From Anaerovorax odorimutans (GTDB lineage Bacteria > Bacillota > Clostridia > Peptostreptococcales > Anaerovoracaceae): 64,000 nt of DNA. Below the pieces are notes generated by a model. It did no database searches and was not told the DNA's origin. It was given only the letters and a program-made list of their open reading frames with translations. Where the stretch lies: positions 1 through 64,000 of the forward strand of contig NZ_JANFXK010000003.1 in the NCBI RefSeq assembly GCF_024459955.1, given 5' to 3'. Below are positions 1-7,801 of this stretch, one piece after another (the stretch's first letter is position 1; each line of letters begins with the position of its first letter). The position numbers were made by a program, and so were the translations under genes.

Positions 1-584
1 ACCAGCTGAAAGCCAAGACAAAGGACGGCAAGTGGGGACAGATCAAAACCAACGGTTACTGGATCTATCTGCCGGGCTACACGAAGGTAGTGACCAGTTC
101 TTCTTCCGGTAGCAGTTCTTCGTCCTCATCATCCAAATCCAAAACAGTAAAGTCATCTCAGAAGGTAAAGGTGATCGTAAGCAGCCTGAATATGAGAAAG
201 AGCTACAGCAGCAGCTCCAAGAAAATGGGAACGGCCAGAAAGAACAGAGTTTACCAGCTGAAAGCCAAGACAAAGGACGGCAAGTGGGGACAGATCAAAA
301 CCAACGGCTACTGGATCAGCCTGAAAGGATATACAAAAGTGGTAAGCGGAAGCACTTCCTCTTCCAAATCCTCCTCAAAAGTGGTAAAATCATCTCAGAA
401 GGTAAAAGTGACCGTAAGCAGCCTGAACATGAGAAAAAGCTACAGCAGCAGCTCCAAGAAAATGGGAACGGCCAGGAAGAACAAAGTCTACAAGCTGAAA
501 GCCAAGACAAAGGACGGCAAGTGGGGACAGATTAAAACCAACGGTTACTGGATTTATCTGAAAGGATATACCAAAAAAGCATAA
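1..584 (+). CDS. SH3-repeat secreted protein, C-terminal part (5' end outside window)
   Basis: The open frame is already running at base 3 and stops with TAA at 582-584, so the gene is cut by the window edge. It consists of bacterial SH3-like repeats of 79 residues (237 bp at the DNA level): a Ser-rich linker, then VKSSQKVKV, SLNMRKSYSSSSKKMGTA, a Lys-rich strand and GYWIxLKGYTK. Two full repeats and the end of a third are visible, nearly identical even in silent positions, which indicates recent duplication. SH3_3-type repeats usually bind peptidoglycan, so a cell-wall-targeting role beside the amidase downstream is likely. The ATG at 90 is internal to the repeat array and is not the start. 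Confidence 0.75.
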   Translation, partial: QLKAKTKDGKWGQIKTNGYWIYLPGYTKVVTSSSSGSSSSSSSSKSKTVKSSQKVKVIVSSLNMRKSYSSSSKKMGTARKNRVYQLKAKTKDGKWGQIKTNGYWISLKGYTKVVSGSTSSSKSSSKVVKSSQKVKVTVSSLNMRKSYSSSSKKMGTARKNKVYKLKAKTKDGKWGQIKTNGYWIYLKGYTKKA

Positions 585-601
585 CCCAGGGAAGGATTAT
601 C

Positions 602-2278
602 ATGAAACGACCAGGCAGATTTTTTAGTTACTTTATTTGCGCCACGCTGATTGCGACGATGTTTTCGTTTGCTCCCGGCGTGTTCGCAGCAGAAAAGGAC
701 CCTGCTGCGGAAAGCTCACTCAGCGCCGCGGAGACGGTCCGGCAGCAAGAATCACAGGCACTGGACCTCCAAAGGTCCGCAGTCTCAGGATCATCGGAAA
801 ACGAAACCACGGAATCTACGGAACCCACTGATCCTACGAAACCAACAGATCCAACGGAGCCGACAAAACCGGAGCCTCCGAAGAAATATTGCAGGGTTAC
901 GGTGCAGCAAACCAGCGGCGGTACGGTCGCAGTGGATAAAACGTCCGTCGAACAGGGTGTTGAAACGACGATCCATATTACCGTCACCCCCAATAAAGGA
1001 TACGGTGTCGCTTCGCTGAATGTAAATGGAGAGAAGCTGGGGGCGACTTACACATACGATTATACCTTTACGCCAAGCAAAGATGAAATTAAGATAAGCG
1101 CGTCTTTCAGAAAGAGCAGCAGCTACGTGTTTATCATGCTGGATGCGGGTCATTACGGGAAAGTAAACCGCAGCCCGGTATTAAAGAGCTATTATGAATC
1201 ATTGATGACCTGGCCATTGCATCTGTATTTGAAGCAGGAGCTGGAACAATACCAGAATGTGGTCGTGGATACGACAAGAGGTTCACAGAGCAAAGATCTG
1301 GGCGTATATGCAAGAGGAACTGCCTCAGCAGGCTATGATCTGTTTTTATCCCTTCATTCCAATGCCACAGGATCAAAATCAGCGGATTATCCGCTGGTCA
1401 TTACTCAGAAAGGTAACACCAAGGATCCACTGGCTGTTTCTCTGGCACAGACCATCCAGTCAATCATGGGAACAAAGGATAACTATCAGATATGGCAGAA
1501 ACTGAACAAAGATAAGAAAACAGAATACTACGGAGTTCTGAGAGGTTCCAAAGCAGTGGGGACCAAGGGCATGATCGTGGAACATTCCTTCCACACCAAT
1601 CTGGTTGCGGCAAAATGGCTGTCCAGCGACGCCAATCTGCACAGGATGGCGGAGGCGGAAGCAGCCGACATTGCAGCATATTATGGACTCACCAAGAGCG
1701 GCGCCGATACGATCACACCGTCCAAGCCAAGCGTGAGCATATCCAACAGCAGCTACAATGCTCTGACGCTGAAATGGAAAAAATCCATAGGCGCCACCGG
1801 CTATGTACTCTACCGTGCCACCAGTAAAAAAGGTTCCTACAAGAAGATCAAGACCATAAGCAAGGGGACTACTCTAAGCTATAAAAATTCAAAGCTGAAA
1901 ACAGGCAAAACCTATTACTATAAGGTGCGGCCTTTTAGAAAATCGGCAAGCGGAACCAGATATGGTTCCTATTCCAGCATTAAGTCCGCCAAGGTAAAAC
2001 CCGGCACGCCATCGGTCAGCAGCAAGGCGGGCAAACGCAAGATTACGGTAAAATGGAAAAAAGTCACCGGAGCCAGCAGATATGTGGTGTATCGTGCAAC
2101 GAAAAAGTCAGGAAAATATAAAAAGATTGCCACATTAAAGAGCAACCGGAGAAGCTACACCAACAAAAAGCTGAAGAAAAATAAGAGATACTATTATAAA
2201 GTGAGAGCTTACCGGACGGTAAAAGGTAAGAAATACTACAGCAATTACAGTAGCTATACAACGAAAAAAGTAAAATAA
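602..2278 (+). CDS. N-acetylmuramoyl-L-alanine amidase (Amidase_3) with fn3-like C-terminal repeats
   Basis: Secreted zinc amidase that cleaves the MurNAc-L-Ala bond of peptidoglycan. A signal peptide ends near residue 29 (GVFA), followed by a Thr/Pro/Glu linker and a small beta domain (about 95-170). The Amidase_3 domain spans about 175-365 with the expected ligands and acids: H184 in DAGHYG, E199, H252 in SLHSNA and E327 in IVEHSFH. Two fn3-like modules (about 372-465 and 468-558) end in Lys/Tyr-rich strands, a common wall-binding tail in Clostridia. The start ATG follows AGGGAAGG. It lies 17 bp after the SH3-repeat gene, so the two are probably cotranscribed. Confidence 0.9.
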   Translation: MKRPGRFFSYFICATLIATMFSFAPGVFAAEKDPAAESSLSAAETVRQQESQALDLQRSAVSGSSENETTESTEPTDPTKPTDPTEPTKPEPPKKYCRVTVQQTSGGTVAVDKTSVEQGVETTIHITVTPNKGYGVASLNVNGEKLGATYTYDYTFTPSKDEIKISASFRKSSSYVFIMLDAGHYGKVNRSPVLKSYYESLMTWPLHLYLKQELEQYQNVVVDTTRGSQSKDLGVYARGTASAGYDLFLSLHSNATGSKSADYPLVITQKGNTKDPLAVSLAQTIQSIMGTKDNYQIWQKLNKDKKTEYYGVLRGSKAVGTKGMIVEHSFHTNLVAAKWLSSDANLHRMAEAEAADIAAYYGLTKSGADTITPSKPSVSISNSSYNALTLKWKKSIGATGYVLYRATSKKGSYKKIKTISKGTTLSYKNSKLKTGKTYYYKVRPFRKSASGTRYGSYSSIKSAKVKPGTPSVSSKAGKRKITVKWKKVTGASRYVVYRATKKSGKYKKIATLKSNRRSYTNKKLKKNKRYYYKVRAYRTVKGKKYYSNYSSYTTKKVK

Positions 2279-2300
2279 GATAAAGAAATTTTGTAAAGAC

Positions 2301-2334
2301 AAACCCGCAGGAACGTATATACTCCTGCGGGTTT
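2301..2334. terminator. Bidirectional intrinsic terminator
   Basis: A perfect 12-bp stem (AAACCCGCAGGA / TCCTGCGGGTTT) with a 10-nt loop lies between the convergent amidase and Rpn genes. It is flanked by A-rich and T-rich sequence, so it can serve both strands. Confidence 0.85.
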
Positions 2335-2345
2335 ATTATAACCGT

Positions 2346-3416
2346 TCAATCTTTCAGATACCGGTCCACTGTTTTCTGTGGAAGCCTGCTGACCTGCGCG
2401 ATCTGCTGCGGCGATATGCCGCTGGCAGCAAGATTTCGTATTAATTCCATCTTCTCCTTTTCCCGGGCTTGTTTTTCCTGAACCAGGGCATCTTCGGTTT
2501 GCGCCAGAGTTTCTTCGGTTTGCGCCAGGGTTTCTTCGGTTTGCGCCAGGGTTTCCTCGGTTTGCGCTAGAGTTTCTTCGGTTTGTGTCAGGGTTTCCTC
2601 AGTTTTTTCCAAGTCCTTTTCGGTTTTCCCTAAAGCTTCCCTGGTCTTTTTCAAAGAATTCTCGGTTTCCCGCAGCGCCTCCTGCGTTTCCCGTTCCTGC
2701 TGCTCCCGTGACTTCTGCCGCATGATAAACTTTTCTCTGGCAATGGCCTGTTCCCGAATGATCTGCTCAGCGGTTGCTTCCTTGAGCAATCTCTCCGTCA
2801 TGTCGATCTCCTTCCCGCCCTGTCTGCGCAATTGCGTCAGGTACGCTTCCTCTGACGGGTCGCCTGCGTAACGCAGGTATTCCAGGTACCGTTCCAACTG
2901 GCTCATCTGGCTGACGGTTTTTTCCCTGGCCGGGTTCACCTTGGCCAATTCCAGCCAATGCATCTCCACTAGATCGGTCAGGGGAAACAAGTCCTGGCGT
3001 TCCATCAGGCAAAAGGTGGTATGGTACCGGTCCGTTTGCGCGAACTGGACATAATCCGTGATGAAAATACTGATCGTTTTTTTCATCATACCATAATTTT
3101 GCCCGGGTTCCAAGGCCTCGAGAACCATGCCCGCATGATAATAGATGCCGTGGGCGATGAAGTTTTTGTCGTAAAGCAGGTGGATTTCCAGGTCCAGCAG
3201 CTCGCCCTGGCCGGTTTCCACTTTGATGTCCAGGATGGATTCCTTCTGCGTCTCGAATTTGCGGACGTTGAAGGGATTGCGATAGTGGATGCGGACAATC
3301 GGGTCTTCCTTGCGGTCCAGAATCAAATTCAGCACGGCGATCAGGGCCTGTTTGCATTTCTCGTCCTCCCGGCCGTAGACCGCTTTGAAGAGCAGGTCGT
3401 TTTTTAATGTTAACAT
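2346..3416 (-). CDS. Rpn family recombination-promoting nuclease / PD-(D/E)XK transposase-like protein
   Basis: The N-terminal domain (about 1-190; starts MLTLKNDLLFKAVYG) has the family signature with a PD-(D/E)XK-like ILDIKVE and LLDLEIHL pair. Rpn proteins are DNA endonucleases that promote RecA-independent recombination in E. coli. The middle (about 205-315) is a long coiled coil containing tandem 7-residue units (ETLAQTE, five or more copies, 21 bp each at about 2500-2600). The C-terminal 35 residues (ISPQQIAQVSRLPQKTV) resemble the short helix-turn-helix ending common in Clostridial members. It has its own promoter (3459-3487) and no inverted repeats marking a classical IS. A second, shorter member lies at 20707-21549. 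Confidence 0.8.
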   Translation of the reverse strand: MLTLKNDLLFKAVYGREDEKCKQALIAVLNLILDRKEDPIVRIHYRNPFNVRKFETQKESILDIKVETGQGELLDLEIHLLYDKNFIAHGIYYHAGMVLEALEPGQNYGMMKKTISIFITDYVQFAQTDRYHTTFCLMERQDLFPLTDLVEMHWLELAKVNPAREKTVSQMSQLERYLEYLRYAGDPSEEAYLTQLRRQGGKEIDMTERLLKEATAEQIIREQAIAREKFIMRQKSREQQERETQEALRETENSLKKTREALGKTEKDLEKTEETLTQTEETLAQTEETLAQTEETLAQTEETLAQTEDALVQEKQAREKEKMELIRNLAASGISPQQIAQVSRLPQKTVDRYLKD

Positions 3417-3435
3417 GATAATCCCCCTTTGCGAT

Positions 3436-3503
3436 ATGTAATTATTTAACTGGAATATATTGTAACATATATGGAATAAAATGTAAATAAGGGATAATTA
3501 CAT
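3436..3503 (-). promoter_or_regulatory. Promoter of the Rpn gene, flanked by an inverted repeat
   Basis: On the minus strand TTTACA (3482-3487) is followed by a 17-bp spacer and TACAAT (3459-3464). The promoter is bracketed by a perfect 10-bp inverted repeat, ATGTAATTAT at 3436-3445 and ATAATTACAT at 3494-3503. This may be a regulator site or chance in AT-rich sequence. Confidence 0.6.
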
Positions 3504-3609
3504 TTTTCCACATAATAAAAACGGGAGCGGATCAAAAAAGCTGGAATGCCTGACCTGACTCCCATTTCCATACAAAGGGAATATATGAATTTATTCGGTC
3601 GAAAGCAGC

Positions 3610-4728
3610 CTAAAACCGCCTGACTTTTAGCGAATCGCCGTAGATTGTATATCCGTTTTTTCCCTGCTCTTTGGTTTGATAAAGAGCTCTGTCAGCGTGC
3701 CGGTACAGGGTTTTGAAATCTGTGCCGTCCTGTGGCGCGACAGCGATGCCCATACTGACAGAGAGCCGGTATACATGCGTCATTTCAAAATTTTTATGGT
3801 GAATGGCACGGAGGAGTTCTTTTGCTCTTGTTTCCGCCTGCTGCAGGGAAGAAAGCGGGATAAAAGCTACGAATTCATCGCCTCCGATGCGGCCGACGAT
3901 GTCTTCTTCACGAAACTGTTCTTTTAGAACAGACGCGAATTCTGCAATTGCCAGGTCTCCGATCTGATGGCCGTACCGGTCGTTGATGGTTTTGAAATCG
4001 TCGATATCCAGAATAAAAAAGCCGTATGGGCTGCCGGGTGTTTCACGCAAGAGCCCGTCGATTTGTTCCTGCGTTGCGATTTTGTTGTAAAGTCCGCTGA
4101 AAGAGTCGCGGTGAATCTGATCCAGCATTTGCAGTTCCCGTTGTTTTTCCGCATCAATATTCTGGCGGTACGCGAACATGTGTATGGAGTGGTCGCCTTC
4201 CCAGCGAAAGATCCGGGATGTGATGCGCATCCAATGATAGGTCTGCCCATCTTCGGTAACCAGGAAATCATAGCGCAGCGTATCTACACCGGAAGCGTAG
4301 GATTTTAGCACGTGCGACGGACCGAAAGTGGTGATGTATCCCTGGCGATATTCTTTTTTGATCTGATGCTGGGCGATATAACGGAGGGCCTGGTCATAAG
4401 GCGTGTGGGCAGGAACTCCCAGACTTTGAAAATACTGTTGCGTATCCTCGTTAGCCGCACAGTTGTGGGAAATATCCAGCTCATAGATGTTTTCATACAG
4501 CTTTTCCGTCTCCTTTTGAAAAGCGGTACGGTGCGCTTGTTCTCTGGCGGCCAGCTCAGCCTCACGCATATTGTACCCGCGAATCATATTGGCTATGGAC
4601 AGCAGAATAAATCCAAGAGAAATGGCAGTTACAGCTGTCTGGACAGCGGACCGGCAGCCGGAGGCGAAGATAGCAGAAAAGCCCAATGCGATTGTAATAT
4701 AAGCGATCAGATTGCCATGTTTTTTCAC
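3610..4728 (-). CDS. Membrane-anchored PAS-GGDEF diguanylate cyclase
   Basis: Predicted to make cyclic-di-GMP from two GTP. Two hydrophobic segments at the N-terminus (LIAYITIALGFSAIFA and VTAISLGFILLSIANMI) are followed by a helical linker, a PAS/PAC-like sensor (about 110-225) and a C-terminal GGDEF domain with an intact GRIGGDEF active loop and DIDDFKTINDRYGH. A GTG start at 4728 is preferred because AAGGGG lies 5 nt upstream. An ATG at 4830 would add an unlikely leader without a ribosome-binding site. The gene lies downstream of dapA in the same direction but about 130 bp away. Confidence 0.85.
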   Translation of the reverse strand: MKKHGNLIAYITIALGFSAIFASGCRSAVQTAVTAISLGFILLSIANMIRGYNMREAELAAREQAHRTAFQKETEKLYENIYELDISHNCAANEDTQQYFQSLGVPAHTPYDQALRYIAQHQIKKEYRQGYITTFGPSHVLKSYASGVDTLRYDFLVTEDGQTYHWMRITSRIFRWEGDHSIHMFAYRQNIDAEKQRELQMLDQIHRDSFSGLYNKIATQEQIDGLLRETPGSPYGFFILDIDDFKTINDRYGHQIGDLAIAEFASVLKEQFREEDIVGRIGGDEFVAFIPLSSLQQAETRAKELLRAIHHKNFEMTHVYRLSVSMGIAVAPQDGTDFKTLYRHADRALYQTKEQGKNGYTIYGDSLKVRRF

Positions 4729-4862
4729 AGATACCCCTTCTTTCCGGCAAATCATATGTAGGGTTACCGTAAAAGAAGGCTCCTCCTCATGGCCGGGCGA
4801 TGCCGTCAGACAAAGCCACAAGGGGAGCATCCATCCGGAAAAGTTCTAAAGCGAGCAGCCTG

Positions 4863-5744
4863 CTATTTGATCAGGCCGTAATCTTTCATCTGACACATGA
4901 TCTCATACAGAGAAAGATTATCCGGCTCACACAGAGGCAACCGGTATTCAGACTTGATTTTATCCATCATGGAGAGAGCGGCCTTGACTGGAATCGGGTT
5001 GACTTCCACGAACATGGCATCGATCAGATGTTTCATCGCCAGCTGCATTTCCATAGAGCCTTTAACATCGCCCTCCAGATACTTGTGGATCATCTGGCTG
5101 GTGTCGGAAGGGATAATGTTGGCTACCGTGGAGATCGCGCCCACGCTGCCCACAGAAAGCAGAGGAACGATCATATCGTCATTTCCTGAATACAGAGCAA
5201 AATCATCGGAGACATAACGGGCTATTTCCACTACCTGGGACATATTGCCGCTGGCCTCCTTAATGCCCACGATATTCGGATGACGGGAAAGGGCGGCAAC
5301 AGAAGAAGGACTTATATTAACACCTGTCCTTCCGACAACGGAATAAAGTATGATCGGAATATTTACTGAATCCGCGATCTTCTCGTAGTGTTTTATAAGT
5401 CCTCTTTGTGTACATTTGTTATAATAGGGCGTTACGATCAAAAGACCATCGGCACCCACTTTTTCCAGTTCCTGAGCCATAAAAACGGCATGGCCCGTGT
5501 CGTTGCTTCCTGCGCCTGCGATGACAGGCACTTTTTTCTTTACTGCGTCTACAGTAAATTTTACGGTATTTATATGTTCTTCATCATTAAGTGTAGAAGC
5601 TTCTCCTGTGGTACCGCAGCTTACAATGGCGTCGATACCGGAAGAAACCTGCCAGTCTAAAAGACCGGCCAGGCTGCCGTAATCCACGTGGCCCTCCGAA
5701 AAGGGAGTTACCAGTGCTACGCCAGCGCCTTTAAATAAGGTCAC
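4863..5744 (-). CDS. dapA: 4-hydroxy-tetrahydrodipicolinate synthase
   Basis: Condenses pyruvate with aspartate semialdehyde in the diaminopimelate/lysine pathway. The 293-residue length is typical. The Schiff-base lysine is K162 in VGIKEASG, the catalytic tyrosine Y134 in LYSVVGRTG, with R139 following; GTTGEAS (44-50) is the substrate loop. The start is GTG at 5744 behind GGATGAGG. It lies 22 bp downstream of asd, whose product is its substrate, so asd-dapA is an operon. No lysine riboswitch is visible upstream of asd. Confidence 0.95.
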   Translation of the reverse strand: MTLFKGAGVALVTPFSEGHVDYGSLAGLLDWQVSSGIDAIVSCGTTGEASTLNDEEHINTVKFTVDAVKKKVPVIAGAGSNDTGHAVFMAQELEKVGADGLLIVTPYYNKCTQRGLIKHYEKIADSVNIPIILYSVVGRTGVNISPSSVAALSRHPNIVGIKEASGNMSQVVEIARYVSDDFALYSGNDDMIVPLLSVGSVGAISTVANIIPSDTSQMIHKYLEGDVKGSMEMQLAMKHLIDAMFVEVNPIPVKAALSMMDKIKSEYRLPLCEPDNLSLYEIMCQMKDYGLIK

Positions 5745-5766
5745 TTCGCCTCATCCTTTCACTTAA

Positions 5767-6759
5767 TTATTTGATCAGTTCCTCCGCGATCTGTACCGTA
5801 TTGGTAGCGGCGCCCTTACGGATGTTGTCGGCAACTACCCAGAGGTTGATTCCGTTTTCTACGGAAAAGTCACGTCTGATGCGGCCTACGAATACTTCGT
5901 TGCGGCCGGCTGCGTCACGCGCCAGCGGGTATACGTTGTTGGCAGGATCGTCCTGAACGATAATTCCAGGAGAATTTGCCAGAAGCTCCCTTACCTCATC
6001 CACGTCAATCGGATTTTCAAATTCGATATTGATGGATTCGCTGTGGGAGTCGAATACCGGCACGCGGACCGTGGTCGCTGTTACCTTGATACTGTCATCG
6101 CCAAGGATCTTATGGGTTTCGTTGATCATTTTCATCTCTTCTTTTGTATATCCGTTATCCAGGAACACGTCGATGTGCGGCAGACAGTTTCCGGCAATCG
6201 GATGCGGATATGCCTCGCACTTGTCGTTTCCTTTCAAACCTTCGGAGAGGTCGCTGATTCCTTTGACTCCGGAACCGGAAACAGCCTGATAAGTAGAATA
6301 TACGACTCTCTTGATCTTGTATTTATCGTGGAGCGGCTTTAATACGACCATTGCCTGGATGGTAGAGCAGTTGGGATTGGCAATGATGCCCTTGTTCCAT
6401 TCCACATCATCCGGGTTTACTTCCGGAACTACCAGAGGTACTTCCTTATCCATACGCCATGCGCTGCTGTTGTCTACAACGGTTACACCATGCTCAGCCG
6501 CGATCGGCGCGTATTTTTCGCTGATGGTTCCGCCGGCAGAGAAGAGCGCGATGTCGATATCCTTGTCAAAGGAATGTTCGTTCAGTTCTTCCACCACATA
6601 GTCCTTACCCTTGAAAGTGACGGTCTTGCCTGCGGATTTGGAAGACGCCATCATGTATAAATTTTCAAAAGGGAAATCCCTTTCTTCCAATACCTTGAGG
6701 AACGTAGAGCCGACTACTCCCGTTGCGCCCACAATTGCGATGTTTGGTTTTTTGTTCAT
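5767..6759 (-). CDS. asd: Aspartate-semialdehyde dehydrogenase
   Basis: NADPH-dependent reduction of aspartyl phosphate to aspartate semialdehyde, the branch point to lysine/DAP, threonine and methionine. The nucleotide-binding loop GATGVVGS is at 11-18 and the catalytic cysteine is C131 in ANPNCSTIQ. The 330-residue length is usual. The ATG follows GGGAGGAAG. First gene of the asd-dapA operon, with its own promoter at 6817-6846. Confidence 0.95.
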   Translation of the reverse strand: MNKKPNIAIVGATGVVGSTFLKVLEERDFPFENLYMMASSKSAGKTVTFKGKDYVVEELNEHSFDKDIDIALFSAGGTISEKYAPIAAEHGVTVVDNSSAWRMDKEVPLVVPEVNPDDVEWNKGIIANPNCSTIQAMVVLKPLHDKYKIKRVVYSTYQAVSGSGVKGISDLSEGLKGNDKCEAYPHPIAGNCLPHIDVFLDNGYTKEEMKMINETHKILGDDSIKVTATTVRVPVFDSHSESINIEFENPIDVDEVRELLANSPGIIVQDDPANNVYPLARDAAGRNEVFVGRIRRDFSVENGINLWVVADNIRKGAATNTVQIAEELIK

Positions 6760-6816
6760 TTCTTTTCTTCCTCCCGAATTTATATTAATATTTTTTAAAT
6801 AACGTTACTAAGAGAC

Positions 6817-6846
6817 AGTATACCACTTCCGACCGTACTTTGTAAA
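6817..6846 (-). promoter_or_regulatory. asd-dapA promoter
   Basis: On the minus strand TTTACA (6841-6846), an 18-bp spacer and TATACT (6817-6822) fit a vegetative sigma-A promoter about 58 bp before the asd start. Confidence 0.6.
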
Positions 6847-6944
6847 ACCTTTCGTATGATTTTGATAGAATATAGTATATGTTTTTAACTGCGTTTGTGT
6901 TATAATATATGTTGATTTTTTATGTTTTTGAGGAGGATGAGATT

Positions 6945-7781
6945 GTGACGTTTATTCAGGCTGTCATTTTGGGGTTAGCTCAGGGGCTGGCGGAATTTCT
7001 GCCCATCAGCAGTTCCGGCCATCTGGCTTTATTGCAGTATTTTTTTGATATCAGTGCGGAAAATGTGCTGCCTTTTGCGGTACTTTTGCATTTAGGCACG
7101 CTGATTTCCATCTTTGTGGTATACTGGAAAGACATTGTCGAACTGGTATGTGAGCTCTTTGCGTGTATTAAGGACATTTTTACGGGAAAGGGTCCCAGGA
7201 TCAACGCCAATCCAACCAGGAGGCTGGGGTTTATGATCCTTGTGGCAACCATTCCTACGGCCATCATCGGCCTTGCTTTCAATGACCTGTTCGCAGGCCT
7301 TTATTTGTCGCTTCCCGCCATTGGTTTCGGCCTTCTGATCACAGGTACCATTCTGGTCATTGCTGAGAAGATGGCAACGGGCAGAAAGCGGGTGGAACAG
7401 ATGAAATTCAGGAACGCGGTGCTGGTTGGTTTGATGCAGGGGATCGCCATCTGGCCCGGTATTTCAAGATCCGGTTCCACGCTCTTCGGAGGACTTGTTT
7501 CCGGCCTCAATAGAGAGTTCGCCGTTAAGTTCGCTTTTTTGATATCCATACCGTCCATTCTGGGTTCCGTCATCGTGGAAGCTCCGGACGCTTTCAGCGC
7601 CGGCATGAGCATGGGCGATCTGGGTCCGGTCATCGTTGGAGTAATCGTTTCCGCGGTATCCGGCTTTTTCGCTATCAAAACAATGATCCGAGTTGTATCC
7701 AATAAAAAGCTGACCGGCTTTTCCATCTATACCTGGGCACTGGGCGCCCTGGTATTACTCTATGCGATTTTCCTCGCTTAG
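6945..7781 (+). CDS. uppP: Undecaprenyl-diphosphate phosphatase (bacitracin resistance protein)
   Basis: Integral membrane enzyme that dephosphorylates undecaprenyl pyrophosphate to recycle the lipid carrier for wall synthesis. It carries the family signatures GLAEFLPISSSGHL near the N-terminus and GIAIWPGISRSGST in the middle, with multiple membrane helices; about 278 residues. GTG at 6945 is chosen because AGGAGG sits 8 nt upstream. An upstream ATG at 6909 would put the ribosome-binding site inside the gene. A TATAAT at 6901-6906 is the likely -10 box. It is followed after 20 bp by ftsK. Confidence 0.92.
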   Translation: MTFIQAVILGLAQGLAEFLPISSSGHLALLQYFFDISAENVLPFAVLLHLGTLISIFVVYWKDIVELVCELFACIKDIFTGKGPRINANPTRRLGFMILVATIPTAIIGLAFNDLFAGLYLSLPAIGFGLLITGTILVIAEKMATGRKRVEQMKFRNAVLVGLMQGIAIWPGISRSGSTLFGGLVSGLNREFAVKFAFLISIPSILGSVIVEAPDAFSAGMSMGDLGPVIVGVIVSAVSGFFAIKTMIRVVSNKKLTGFSIYTWALGALVLLYAIFLA

Positions 7782-7801
7782 GATACAGAAAGGGATAAAA
7801 A

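Noticed and set aside
2500-2600. CRISPR-like short repeats
   Set aside because: The 21-bp repeats are contiguous and in frame, encoding a heptad coiled coil; there are no spacers.
2346-3416. Classical insertion sequence
   Set aside because: No terminal inverted repeats or target duplications were seen around either Rpn gene; family annotation as transposase is historical.
6760-6944. Lysine riboswitch upstream of asd-dapA
   Set aside because: The region between promoter and asd is under 60 bp, too short for an L-box, and no conserved elements are seen.
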